Source: Sporosarcina sp. FSL K6-1522
GTDB taxonomy: Bacteria; Bacillota; Bacilli; Bacillales_A; Planococcaceae
Direction: 5' to 3'
Length of the DNA stretch: 64,000 nt
Assembly (NCBI RefSeq): GCF_038622445.1
Contig: NZ_CP152019.1
Coordinates: forward strand, 2,454,501-2,518,500
Shown here: positions 53,527-62,493 of the stretch, one piece after another
How positions within the stretch are numbered: position 1 is the stretch's first letter
Layout of the letters: each line of letters opens with the position of its first letter
Program-made: the position numbers and the translations under genes
Notes under the pieces: model-generated
What the model was told of the DNA's origin: nothing
What the model saw: only the letters and a program-made list of their open reading frames with translations
Databases searched by the model: none

Positions 53527-54479
53527 CGATCTTAAAACCTGGATTATTAACGACAGTACAAGATCTTGGAAGACGAGATTACCGAATTTACGGTGTTTCC
53601 ATATCAGGTGTAATGGATCCACTCTCATTTCGCCTGGGGAATATTTTAGTAGGAAATAATGAAAATGCTGCTGCCATCGAAGTAACAATGATGGGACCTA
53701 CCCTTAAATTTGAATCGAAGACGGCATTCTCTATTACCGGTGGTGATTTATCTCCGAAATTGAACGGGAATCGCATCGATATGTGGAAAGTTATTTTTGT
53801 TGAAGCGGGAGATGAACTAAGTTTTGGTAAACACGTTTCTGGTTGTCGATCATATATCGCTATAGCCGGTGGAATCAACGTTCCAGAGGTTATGGGAAGC
53901 CGTTCGACATTTACTCGTGGTAATTACGGCGGATATAAGGGAAGGGCATTAAAAAGAGATGATAAATTAAATGTAAATATACCTGATTTTGATATAAATC
54001 AATTGCAAGGTCGAAGGTTACGAGCGAAAGACATTCCGGTTTTCGATAAAGAACGTCCAATTAGATTCACAGCAGGTCCACATACAGACCGATTTGAAGA
54101 GAAGTCCGTCGAGCTTTTTTCAACGAGTACATATCGTTTATCAAATGCATCGGATCGAATGGGGTATCGTTTAGACGGCGAACAATTAACCCATAAAGAG
54201 GGTGCTGATATCATTTCCGACTTTATAGCACCGGGAACAATTCAGGTGCCAGGGAATGGTTTTCCAATCATTCATATGGCGGATTGTGGTACCTCAGGTG
54301 GTTATACAAAAATCGGCGTCATTATTACTAGTGATCTTCCTTATGTTGCTCAAAAAAAACCTGGAGATACTATCAATTTTCAAGTTTGTGATATTCAAGA
54401 AGCGCAAAATGAATTCCGGAAAATCGAGAAAACAATATATGATATTGAGTTAAATAATAAATTATTAATAAGAAATTAA
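53514..54479 (+). CDS. pxpC: 5-oxoprolinase subunit C (KipA, biotin-dependent carboxyltransferase-like)
   Basis: A 321-residue PxpC/KipA protein: ILKPGLLTTVQDLGRRDYR at the N-terminus, VSGVMDPLSFRLGNILVGN-like ISGVMDPLSFRLGN, RSYIAIAGGI, RFTAGPHTDRF and SDFIAPGTIQVPGNGFPI, ending VAQKKPGDTINF. It overlaps pxpB, which indicates translational coupling of a stable complex. The ATG is preferred to a GTG four codons upstream, which overlaps the AAGGAGTG ribosome site. Confidence 0.9.
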   Translation: MEYVTILKPGLLTTVQDLGRRDYRIYGVSISGVMDPLSFRLGNILVGNNENAAAIEVTMMGPTLKFESKTAFSITGGDLSPKLNGNRIDMWKVIFVEAGDELSFGKHVSGCRSYIAIAGGINVPEVMGSRSTFTRGNYGGYKGRALKRDDKLNVNIPDFDINQLQGRRLRAKDIPVFDKERPIRFTAGPHTDRFEEKSVELFSTSTYRLSNASDRMGYRLDGEQLTHKEGADIISDFIAPGTIQVPGNGFPIIHMADCGTSGGYTKIGVIITSDLPYVAQKKPGDTINFQVCDIQEAQNEFRKIEKTIYDIELNNKLLIRN

Positions 54480-54564
54480 TAACCAACGATTGGAGTTGAA
54501 ATTTAGTCCAATCGTTTATTGTTTAATAAAGGAGTCAATTTCACAATTTCCAAGGAGTGGTATG

Positions 54565-55980
54565 ATGAATCGACCATCTACAGATGAATTAATCAACCTT
54601 ATCGAACAAGAAATACCTAAAGAAAGAGTACTACGAAACTTAGCTGACCGTTACTCTTATAGTTACGATGCATCATTTGGTGAATACTTACCTGATCTTG
54701 TCGTACAAGCGCTAACGAAGGAAGAGGTTTCTTTTATCATAAAATTAGCGAATGAACATCGGATTCCAGTCTATCCTCGCGGCTCTGCTACTTCATTAAG
54801 TGGCGGTTCTTTAGCGGTAAATGGGGGCATCATGCTAGATATGTCGCAATTTGAAAAAAAGCTGATGATTGACCAGGAAAACTTATTAGCTATTGCGTCA
54901 GCAAGTGTGATTACAAGTGAAATTCATGAAGCAGCTGAAAATGTTGGTCTTTTCTACCCGCCAGATCCAAGTAGCTCACATGTATCGACAATTGGCGGAA
55001 ATATATTGGAAAATTCGAGTGGCCCTAAAGGGTTGAAATATGGAACGACGAAAGAATATGTTATCGGTTTAGAAGTGGTTACACCGACAGGGGAAATTAT
55101 TCGTACTGGAGGAAAAACAGTTAAAAATGTAACCGGGTATGATTTGACACGACTTATTGTTGGTTCTGAGGGGACTTTGGGTGTTGTAACGGAAGCAATC
55201 ATTCGACTTATACCTAAGCCTGAGGACCGAAAAACCCTTTTGGCATCATTCGATTCATTAATTAATTCAGGAAAAGCCATCACGAATATACTGGCCTCGG
55301 GAATATTACCAAGTGCCATGGAATTAATGGATAATGCATGTATCGTTGCAGTCGAAAATTATATACCAAGCGGTTTACCAATCGAAGCAGAGGCCATCAT
55401 CATTATTGAAGTAGATGGACATAAATCTGCAATACAAGAAGAAATCGATAAATGTGCAGAGGTATGTGAACGATTCAATGCGACGAGTGTAAAAGTAGCT
55501 AAAAACGAACTAGAACGTGAACAGATTTGGAAAAGCAGACGAATGGTCTCTCCAGCAATCACGCAAATAGGTCCAACGAAAATCTCTGAAGATGCAACGG
55601 TCCCAAGAAGCAAAATTCCTGAAATGATGGAAAAGCTCAGTGAGATTAGAGAAAAGTATAAATTAAATCTAGTTGTTTTCGGACATGCAGGTGATGGGAA
55701 TCTACATCCGAATATTTTAACAGATAAACGCAATATAGAAGAGATGAAGCGTGTAGAAGAGGCGGTTAGTGAAATATTTGAAGCGGCAATCGAATTGGGA
55801 GGAACATTATCAGGCGAGCACGGCATTGGGACATTAAAAGCGCCTTATATGTCTTTAGAATTAGGCGAAGATGGACTAATGATGATGCAAAAAATAAAAG
55901 AGGCATGGGATCCGAATAATATTTTAAACCCGGGGAAGATCTTTCCGCAGGAAGGACAGACAAAGGTGGTATTAATTTAA
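54565..55980 (+). CDS. FAD-linked 2-hydroxyacid oxidase subunit, GlcD-like
   Basis: A 471-residue FAD-binding oxidase of the GlcD/D-lactate dehydrogenase family. The PCMH-type FAD domain has PRGSATSLSGGSLAVNGGI (about residues 72-90) and GGNILENSSGPKGLKYGTT in parts; the C-terminal part has VFGHAGDGNLHPN and GGTLSGEHGIGTLK, where the histidines are conserved. AAGGAG lies 7 nt before the chosen ATG. It pairs with the iron-sulfur subunit that follows and would oxidise glycolate, lactate or another 2-hydroxyacid. Confidence 0.85.
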   Translation: MNRPSTDELINLIEQEIPKERVLRNLADRYSYSYDASFGEYLPDLVVQALTKEEVSFIIKLANEHRIPVYPRGSATSLSGGSLAVNGGIMLDMSQFEKKLMIDQENLLAIASASVITSEIHEAAENVGLFYPPDPSSSHVSTIGGNILENSSGPKGLKYGTTKEYVIGLEVVTPTGEIIRTGGKTVKNVTGYDLTRLIVGSEGTLGVVTEAIIRLIPKPEDRKTLLASFDSLINSGKAITNILASGILPSAMELMDNACIVAVENYIPSGLPIEAEAIIIIEVDGHKSAIQEEIDKCAEVCERFNATSVKVAKNELEREQIWKSRRMVSPAITQIGPTKISEDATVPRSKIPEMMEKLSEIREKYKLNLVVFGHAGDGNLHPNILTDKRNIEEMKRVEEAVSEIFEAAIELGGTLSGEHGIGTLKAPYMSLELGEDGLMMMQKIKEAWDPNNILNPGKIFPQEGQTKVVLI

Positions 55981-55981
55981 C

Positions 55982-57310
55982 GTGAAAACAGATGATATTG
56001 ATACTAAGTACAGTGAAAAATTGTATGAATTGTCCTATGATGCTGCAAATATGTGTGTTCAATGTGGTTATTGTTTACCGGTATGTCCTACTTATTTAAC
56101 GATGGGCAATGAGGCGCAATCCCCAAGAGGGCGCATTAATTTAGTGAAAATGGCAGCTGAAGGTAAGATTGATATTATAAATGATTTAAAAGAACCGATG
56201 GACTTATGTTTAGGGTGTCGGGCATGTGAAGTTGCTTGTCCTGTTAATGTTCCATATGGTGATATTTATGGAGCCGCATTGAATGTGATTGCTGAAAAGG
56301 AAAAAGCGACAAAGTCACCTCCTACGATGTCCGACAAATTATTACAAACAATGCTCAAAAATCTATTTCCTAAAAAAAATCGTCTGCGTACAGCAGGAAG
56401 CTTTTTATGGTTTTATCAATCGACAGGGTTAAGTAAAATAACACAAAATACTAAGATTGTGGAAATGGTTTCTAAACCGATGGGGCAATTTGAACGGGCC
56501 TTACCTAAAGTAGAATCACCGACTAAACGTTATAAATTTGGTGAGCATTATAAAGCTGTTGGAGAAAGGAAAATGATTGTCGCTTTTTTTCCAGGCTGTA
56601 TAATGGATGCAGTTATGTCGAAAATTAATCGTCAATCAATTGAATTGCTACAAAAGTGTGGAATTGAAGTTGTCATACCTCAAAACATAACATGTTGCGG
56701 TGCACTCCATAGTCATCAAGGTGAAGTAGATGCAACAAAGAAATTGGCAAAACAAAATATTGAAGCATTTGAAGAACTAGGTGTCACGTATTTGATTAAC
56801 AATGCTGGTGGTTGCGGAGCAATGTTACATGAATACGATAAATTACTCGCCGATGAACCTGAATGGAAAAACCGTGCAAACAAATTTGTTGATAGATCGA
56901 GAGATATTACTGAAGTATTGGCTGAAATTGATGATATTCCATACGAAAAAGAATGGCAAGGTGTGATCACTTATCAAGATTCTTGCCATTTACGAAATGT
57001 TCAAGGAGTCGTTGATCCACCGAGAAAATTATTAAAGTCCGTTCCGGGTGCAACATTTGTAGAGATGAAAAATAGTCATTTATGTTGTGCCTCTGGTGGA
57101 ATATATAATTTACTGAATTTTGAAGAATCAATGGAAATTTTAGATGAGAAAATGCTACACGCAATAAAAACTGAGGCAAGTACAATTGTTACCACAAATC
57201 CAGGTTGTTTATTACAAATGCGTTTAGGAATTGAACGTAGTGGCGTAAAGAATAACATGCAAGGACTTCATTTAATAGAAGTAATAGCAGAAGCGTGTGG
57301 AATCAATTAA
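55982..57310 (+). CDS. Iron-sulfur oxidase subunit, GlcF-like
   Basis: A 442-residue protein with two [4Fe-4S] motifs near the N-terminus (CVQCGYCLPVCP and CLGCRACEVACPVNVP) and two CCG domains (ITCCGALHSHQG and HLCCASGGIYNL), the architecture of GlcF and heterodisulfide-reductase-like subunits. It passes electrons from the FAD subunit to the quinone pool. The GTG start lies one base after the upstream stop, so the pair is co-translated. A strong terminator follows. Confidence 0.88.
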   Translation: MKTDDIDTKYSEKLYELSYDAANMCVQCGYCLPVCPTYLTMGNEAQSPRGRINLVKMAAEGKIDIINDLKEPMDLCLGCRACEVACPVNVPYGDIYGAALNVIAEKEKATKSPPTMSDKLLQTMLKNLFPKKNRLRTAGSFLWFYQSTGLSKITQNTKIVEMVSKPMGQFERALPKVESPTKRYKFGEHYKAVGERKMIVAFFPGCIMDAVMSKINRQSIELLQKCGIEVVIPQNITCCGALHSHQGEVDATKKLAKQNIEAFEELGVTYLINNAGGCGAMLHEYDKLLADEPEWKNRANKFVDRSRDITEVLAEIDDIPYEKEWQGVITYQDSCHLRNVQGVVDPPRKLLKSVPGATFVEMKNSHLCCASGGIYNLLNFEESMEILDEKMLHAIKTEASTIVTTNPGCLLQMRLGIERSGVKNNMQGLHLIEVIAEACGIN

Positions 57311-57367
57311 AAAAGTTGGGGATAGTTTAAGTGATATTATTTTAATTTGGCCGAATCCTACTTAGGA

Positions 57368-57409
57368 CGTTTGAAACCCTGTTATATCAAGGTTTCAAAC
57401 GTTTTTTTC
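57368..57409 (+). terminator. Rho-independent terminator closing the catabolic cluster
   Basis: ACGTTTGAAACC (57368-57379) pairs perfectly with GGTTTCAAACGT (57391-57402), followed by seven T's. Confidence 0.93.
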
Positions 57410-57597
57410 TTTTTGTTGGAATCCAATTGAATAAGGTGGAAAACGGAACTTGGATATTCTAGGATAGCGAGTAGCTGCATATAAATTGGAGATAGGAAAT
57501 CCGAGTTAACAACTTTCGGTTGGGAACAATATCTATTGTAGTTCGTCTCTATAATCTATACAAAATAAGAATTTATAGGTTTTTTTAGGGAGGAAAA

Positions 57598-58413
57598 ATG
57601 GGCGAATTTGATATTATATTAATCATTAAAATGATTGTGATTGGGCTTGTGCAAGGTTTTACAGAACCAATACCTGTATCGTCTAGTGGGCACGTAATGA
57701 TTGCTAGTGAAATTTTAGGGTTAGGTGAACAAGGATTTACTTTTGCTATCTTAACAAATACAGCGTCATTATTTGCAATACTTTATGTTTATAGAAAAGA
57801 TATCGCAAGACTTGCAGGGAACTCCATTCTGTATTTGAAGACGCGAAACTCTCGCTATAAGAGTGATTTTCGTTTTGTATTCTTCATCGTCATTGGGACG
57901 ATTCCGGCTGGTGTGCTTGGTGTTTTATTAAGTGATTATCTAGCGGAAAGTGTTAGCATGACAACGATTGCGATGATGCTCTTTATAACGGGGATTGCCT
58001 TGTGGTTAATTCGCAATTTGAAAGGTCATAAAGGTGAGAGTGATATTACAATTAAGGATGCTTTCATTGTTGGATTAGGGCAGGCTGTCGCATTATTACC
58101 GGGAATTAGTCGTTCAGGTGCAACGATTATTTCAGCAGTTGCGGTTGGAATGAAACAGGATACGGCACTTCGATTTTCATTTATGCTGTATATTCCCGTG
58201 AGCCTTGGAGGAGTTGTACTAGGTTTTACTGATTTTCTAAATGAACCAGCTAAAGCAGACTTAGCAATTCCATATGTAGCTGCATTTATTGCAACACTGT
58301 TAATGACTTATTTTGCGATGAAATGGTTTATGGGAATTATGAAAAACGGGAAGTTGGTCTATTTTACATATTACTGTTTCATCGTAGGAGCATTACTGCT
58401 AATTTTCTTCTAA
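57598..58413 (+). CDS. uppP: Undecaprenyl-diphosphatase
   Basis: A 271-residue multi-span membrane enzyme (BacA/UppP) that recycles the lipid carrier of cell wall synthesis and confers bacitracin tolerance. Signature regions: GLVQGFTEPIPVSSSGH (about residues 17-33), with the catalytic glutamate in TEP, and LLPGISRSGATIISAV (about 162-177). The canonical PVSST is PVSSS here. AGGGAGG precedes the ATG. It stands alone between two intergenic regions. Confidence 0.92.
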   Translation: MGEFDIILIIKMIVIGLVQGFTEPIPVSSSGHVMIASEILGLGEQGFTFAILTNTASLFAILYVYRKDIARLAGNSILYLKTRNSRYKSDFRFVFFIVIGTIPAGVLGVLLSDYLAESVSMTTIAMMLFITGIALWLIRNLKGHKGESDITIKDAFIVGLGQAVALLPGISRSGATIISAVAVGMKQDTALRFSFMLYIPVSLGGVVLGFTDFLNEPAKADLAIPYVAAFIATLLMTYFAMKWFMGIMKNGKLVYFTYYCFIVGALLLIFF

Positions 58414-58681
58414 GAGAGGTTGATTTTTGGACAATCTGGGTGCGTTAGTTAGATCGGATACTGACGGTCTTTACTCTGCAATATGTACATGTCAAAGGCG
58501 GCTGCTCGTTTCATTTGAGTAAGTCGCTTTTTTTATTTGTCATTTTATCAATACGAAAGTGATCAGTAACGATAAGGTTCAAGCATACAATGATGTATAT
58601 AAGGTGTATTTTAGGGAGACAAGGAACTTGAATGATTTGTAGAAAATTACGGTCGGATTAGGAATATAGGATGGTGATGTA
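58414..58681. other. Intergenic region after uppP
   Basis: 268 bases with a weak hairpin (GCGGCT...AGTCGC near 58497-58527) followed by T's, probably the uppP terminator. Nothing else recognised. Confidence 0.45.
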
Positions 58682-58996
58682 TTGAGTAAGCCAGCTGTTG
58701 TGAGGTGTGATAATTGCATGACGCCTTTCACGATTCAACCGAAAGAAAAGAAGCACGGCAATGGGATTGTTGAAACGTATTTTCATTGCCCAAAGTGTAA
58801 CGAACGCTTCACATCATTTGCGACGAATGCTGTAATCAGAAGGAAACAACGCGAAATCAAAAAGCTCTATGATCTATTGCCAACCATTATGGATATAGGG
58901 AAGTACAAGGACATGTTGCATAAAATTCAAGGTTTGAAAAGTGAGCTTGAGCCGATGATGAAAGAATTGAAGGGGAAGGTCATGCGAAAATCATAA
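58682..58996 (+). CDS. Zinc-ribbon hypothetical protein
   Basis: A 104-residue protein. The N-terminal half has CDNCMTPF and CPKCNERFTSF, a four-cysteine zinc ribbon. The basic, helical C-terminus begins IRRKQREIKKLYDLLP. It resembles small phage-type zinc-ribbon proteins found alone in Bacillales chromosomes. A TTG start follows GGATGGTGAT. Function unknown. A terminator follows. Confidence 0.65.
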   Translation: MSKPAVVRCDNCMTPFTIQPKEKKHGNGIVETYFHCPKCNERFTSFATNAVIRRKQREIKKLYDLLPTIMDIGKYKDMLHKIQGLKSELEPMMKELKGKVMRKS

Positions 58997-59006
58997 GAAG
59001 AGTAGA

Positions 59007-59031
59007 AGCACTCATTGTTGGGTGCTTTTTT
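59007..59031 (+). terminator. Terminator after the zinc-ribbon gene
   Basis: AGCACTCA and TTGGGTGCT form a short stem with one wobble pair, followed by T's. Confidence 0.75.
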
Positions 59032-59301
59032 ATTGTTGTTCTGTCAATGCGAAAGTATTTATAATGATAATTTTCCACTCGCAATACGAACGTGCTTGTT
59101 CAATTATTAAAGCCGGTGGAAGTGGAATACGAAGGAAGATGGCGGAAAACCTGCAGTGGCTAAGCTCGTTGGATGTGAATTTATGTAAAAAATAAAGAGG
59201 GTTTCAATCGTATTTGTGGAATGTCTTTGAATAAAGGGTAGGAGATGGTGAAGAAATTTGAAAACTGTAGATCAAGCAAAAAAAGAAACGGAGGGGGAGA
59301 T

Positions 59302-60498
59302 ATGTATCTAACGGTTGAAAAAGCGTTGAAAATGCCTGTCCTAAATCAAGTAGAGGTCATTGCTGGCGAACGAGGGCTAAACCGGGTTATCAATTCGGTC
59401 TGTATAATGGATCATCCCGATACTTCCTGGATCAAGCGGGGGGAGCTTCTTTTGACAACCGGTTATGTGTTTAAAGATGATGAACAAGCACAAATTACTA
59501 TGATTAGAGAATTATCGAAAAAAGGATGTGCAGGACTAGCTATCAAAGTAAAACGATTTCTTTCTGTTTTTCCTTCTGAGATGATTCAAGAAGCAAATCG
59601 GTGTGGATTACCATTATTAGAAATACCAGATGAAACCCCCTTATCGGACTTATTATTTCTCTTTACCCATGAAATTGTTAACAAAGAGAACGTAAAAAAC
59701 AAGCAAAATCTAAATTTGAAAGTTTTTAATGATATTTTAAATGGTGAGAATACAGATCTAGAAGATGTAAATCACCAGATGGAGGAGTTAGGTTTTGGAT
59801 GCACTTCTCCCTATATCATACTTGTGATAAAAGAAAGGAAACCCGAAGGCCAAGTTCCTGTTCATATTTGTCTACAAACACTCTTGGAGGATATGGATAA
59901 ATCGGAAAAGCAGAATCTAAGGTTTTGGTGTATTCATTTTGAAGGTCCAGTGATTCTATTTCAAGGGAAAAGAATGGAATCTGCCAATCGATTGATTCTT
60001 CAGGTGGAAAGAATTGTGAGTGTTTTAGCGGAAAGTATATCAAAGGAATATCCAAGTTCTATTTTCGAAATCGGGTTAAGTAAGGTAAAAATAGGTGTTT
60101 TTAAAATGCGGGAAGGTTTGGAGGAAGCGAAAAAAGCAATTTTACTAGGTTCAAAAATTGATCCTTATAAGACTAGAATGGTATTTGATTACGGAAGGTT
60201 TGAAGTTGATGATTTAATCAATCAAATACATCAAGATGTTTTATCGAAGTATGTAGAATCTACACTTCATCCTATTATTGAATATGATCGAAAAAATGAG
60301 GGAGAGCTGTTAAAAACACTTGAAACATTTCTGTCCTCGAGGGGGAAATTAGAGGATACGGCCCGATTGCTATTCGTTCACCGAAACACTGTAAAGTTTC
60401 GGTTATCCCGGATTGAAGAATTATTAAAAGTGGATCTAAAGGCAGAGGATATCCCTTTTAACTTGTTGTTCAGTATAAAGGCGGCAAAGTTATTATAA
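59302..60498 (+). CDS. pucR: PucR-family transcriptional regulator 1
   Basis: A 398-residue PucR-type regulator. The N-terminal PucR ligand domain (about residues 1-125) has VEKALKMPVLNQVEVIAGE, LNRVINSVCIMD, GELLLTTGYVF and KGCAGLAIKVKRF. The C-terminal HTH (about 345-395) has GKLEDTARLLFVHRNTVKFRL. In Bacillus, PucR controls purine catabolism in response to allantoin-type inducers. The ATG follows GGAGGGGGAG. It is convergent with a paralogue across a shared terminator. Confidence 0.85.
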   Translation: MYLTVEKALKMPVLNQVEVIAGERGLNRVINSVCIMDHPDTSWIKRGELLLTTGYVFKDDEQAQITMIRELSKKGCAGLAIKVKRFLSVFPSEMIQEANRCGLPLLEIPDETPLSDLLFLFTHEIVNKENVKNKQNLNLKVFNDILNGENTDLEDVNHQMEELGFGCTSPYIILVIKERKPEGQVPVHICLQTLLEDMDKSEKQNLRFWCIHFEGPVILFQGKRMESANRLILQVERIVSVLAESISKEYPSSIFEIGLSKVKIGVFKMREGLEEAKKAILLGSKIDPYKTRMVFDYGRFEVDDLINQIHQDVLSKYVESTLHPIIEYDRKNEGELLKTLETFLSSRGKLEDTARLLFVHRNTVKFRLSRIEELLKVDLKAEDIPFNLLFSIKAAKLL

Positions 60499-60531
60499 GA
60501 CAAAATGGAATGTAGCTTTGTTTTAAAGAAG

Positions 60532-60563
60532 AAAAGGCCACTGTTGTTCATCAGTGGCCTTTT
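60532..60563. terminator. Bidirectional terminator between two pucR-like genes
   Basis: AAAAGGCCACTG (60532-60543) pairs perfectly with CAGTGGCCTTTT (60552-60563), with T tracts on both strands. Confidence 0.93.
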
Positions 60564-60587
60564 AGTTGAACAGGTTAAAGTGATTAT

Positions 60588-61775
60588 TTATTTTAGAAGA
60601 TGCCTGGCATGTAAGGCAAGCTGCAAATTGAAAAGGTTTTTATCGGAACTTAAGTCAGTATTCAATATTTCTTTTATACTTTTAATTCGAGAATGGATGG
60701 TATTCCGGTGTACATTCATTCTTCTTGCTGCCTCAGAAGGACCAAGATTGCTTTGCAAAAATACTTCAAGCGTATTTACTAGGTCAGTGTCGGCTAAAGT
60801 ATCATGTTCCAATAAAGGACGTAGATTACTTGAAACGAAATCAGCTAGGAGTGTAGTGGGGGCGTACTGCAAAAGTATAAGGGGTTCCAATTCATTGAAA
60901 CAGTAAACCGCCTTTTCGGAACCTAATCGTTTTCCTACTTCTATGGACTTTACAGACTGCTCGTAACTTTTGGTTAGTCTATTCTTCCCTTCATGGTAGT
61001 TGCCAATCCCAATTACACATGGCAATTCTGGTATTTGTAGCGAAAGAGTAGAGATAATTTGTTGTGCTAAATAAGCAGTCATCCCATAAATTTCTGTGGT
61101 CCCAACGCTATTCTGATTTTGAAAAATGATTACGAGCGTATCGCCAATTATTTCAACGATGTTATCAAAATCTGCATTTCGGATGATTGATTCGATAGTT
61201 TGAGAAATTTGTTTAATGGTACTAAAATGATACTCTTGATGTCCAGCTAGGGATATTTCTACCACTACACAAATGCACCCCACATCTTTTTGAAGGTCAA
61301 TGGCTTTGCTTTCAATCAACTCAATGTGTTTGTGAATGGGGTTTTCACTAAAGATACGAATGGTAGAAGGAGTATCATCATTTATTTCCCGCTGATGATT
61401 CTGTCTTGTGACAATCTCTCTTAGTACTGGAGACATGATGTCGGATAATGACAATTGGCTAGGTATCTGGAGAATCGGTAAATGCATGTTATTAGCAATA
61501 CTAATAACGGTTTGAGGCACATTCAACTTGATGGCTAATCCCGCACACTGTTTTTGGGCTAGCTCATTCACAAGTTGCTCCAATTGTTGCGGTTTGTTTT
61601 GAAATACATATCCCGTAGTAAGTACTAGTTCCCTAGGCTTTAACCAGGAAGTTACATCAGGGGCGTCAAAGCTATTGACGGACTCTATTTCTCTGTTCAC
61701 TCCTTTTAGACCTGCTACCACATTACATTGGCTTACGATTGGAATCTGTAAAGCATTAGCGATGGTAAATTTCAA
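60588..61775 (-). CDS. pucR: PucR-family transcriptional regulator 2
   Basis: A 395-residue paralogue of the 59302 gene on the reverse strand. The N-terminal domain has IVSQCNVVAGLKGVNREIES, PRELVLTTGYVFQNK and QCAGLAIKLNVPQ; the C-terminal HTH has GPSEAARRMNVHRNTIHSRI. A TTG start is chosen because AAAGGTG lies 5 nt upstream. It is divergent from the urate operon with about 205 bases between, so it is the more likely direct regulator of uraD-uricase-uraH. Confidence 0.87.
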   Translation of the reverse strand: MKFTIANALQIPIVSQCNVVAGLKGVNREIESVNSFDAPDVTSWLKPRELVLTTGYVFQNKPQQLEQLVNELAQKQCAGLAIKLNVPQTVISIANNMHLPILQIPSQLSLSDIMSPVLREIVTRQNHQREINDDTPSTIRIFSENPIHKHIELIESKAIDLQKDVGCICVVVEISLAGHQEYHFSTIKQISQTIESIIRNADFDNIVEIIGDTLVIIFQNQNSVGTTEIYGMTAYLAQQIISTLSLQIPELPCVIGIGNYHEGKNRLTKSYEQSVKSIEVGKRLGSEKAVYCFNELEPLILLQYAPTTLLADFVSSNLRPLLEHDTLADTDLVNTLEVFLQSNLGPSEAARRMNVHRNTIHSRIKSIKEILNTDLSSDKNLFNLQLALHARHLLK

Positions 61776-61980
61776 ATTGATCACCTTTCTATTGGGAACA
61801 TATTCAAATCTAATAGATTTTCGTCCAAGTTATTTTGTGATGTGCTGCAAGCATAGCCTTTTGGGTGAAATATTGGCTCTTTTAGCTAATGACCAATAAG
61901 TATGCACCTTATATAATCAACTTAGGTTAAAAGTATTTCAAATTATCTGTATATTATTTCATTGAGAGGGGGAAAAAACA

Positions 61981-62481
61981 ATAACTATTACTCTTGAACA
62001 TCTAAATACGATGAACCAGAATGTTTTCACTAAGACATTGGGCTGGGTGTATGAATGTTCGCCATGGATAGCGGAACATGTATGGAATCATAAACCGTTC
62101 CTTTCTTTAGATCACCTTAAACAGTCGATGGCAACAATTGTTGAAAAGGCGGATTCAATAGAACGCCTTCAATTGATAAAAGCTCACCCGGACTTAGCCA
62201 GTCGAATCGATATGGCAGAAGCTTCAGTTAAAGAACAATCAGCGATTGGATTGAATGCTCTCACCCGGGAAGAATATGAGGAGTTTCTTAGCCTAAATAA
62301 TCGTTATAAAGACAAGTTTGGATTTCCTTTCATCGTTGCTGTTCGCGGTCTGGATAAAACAATGATTAAAGTAGCGATGAAAAATCGTATTAGTTCGGAT
62401 AAAGAAAGTGAAATAACAGAAGCAATAAGGCAGATTAACGACATTGCCAGTCATAGATTAAATGATTTTATCAAAAGTTAA
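61981..62481 (+). CDS. uraD: OHCU decarboxylase
   Basis: A 166-residue 2-oxo-4-hydroxy-4-carboxy-5-ureidoimidazoline decarboxylase, the last step from urate to S-allantoin. Family features: FTKTLGWVYECSPWIAE, LIKAHPDLASRI (catalytic histidine in the AHPDLA type motif), EQSAIGLNALTREEYEEF and FGFPFIVAVRG. The only ATG near is at 62011, 38 nt from the ribosome site GAGAGGGGG. The family's first ten residues are encoded upstream of it, so I place the start at ATA 61981, 8 nt after that site. In B. subtilis this domain is fused to uricase; here it is separate. Confidence 0.85.
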   Translation: MTITLEHLNTMNQNVFTKTLGWVYECSPWIAEHVWNHKPFLSLDHLKQSMATIVEKADSIERLQLIKAHPDLASRIDMAEASVKEQSAIGLNALTREEYEEFLSLNNRYKDKFGFPFIVAVRGLDKTMIKVAMKNRISSDKESEITEAIRQINDIASHRLNDFIKS

Positions 62482-62493
62482 GGGGGAATTAGA

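Noticed and set aside
59080-59240. Possible gene remnant (frame reading NVLVQLLKPVEVEYEGRW)
   Set aside because: It looks protein-like but has no start, ribosome site or recognised family; too short to support.
60505-60906. 133-residue forward frame opposite the second pucR gene
   Set aside because: It is antisense to a clear PucR coding sequence and begins inside the bidirectional terminator region.
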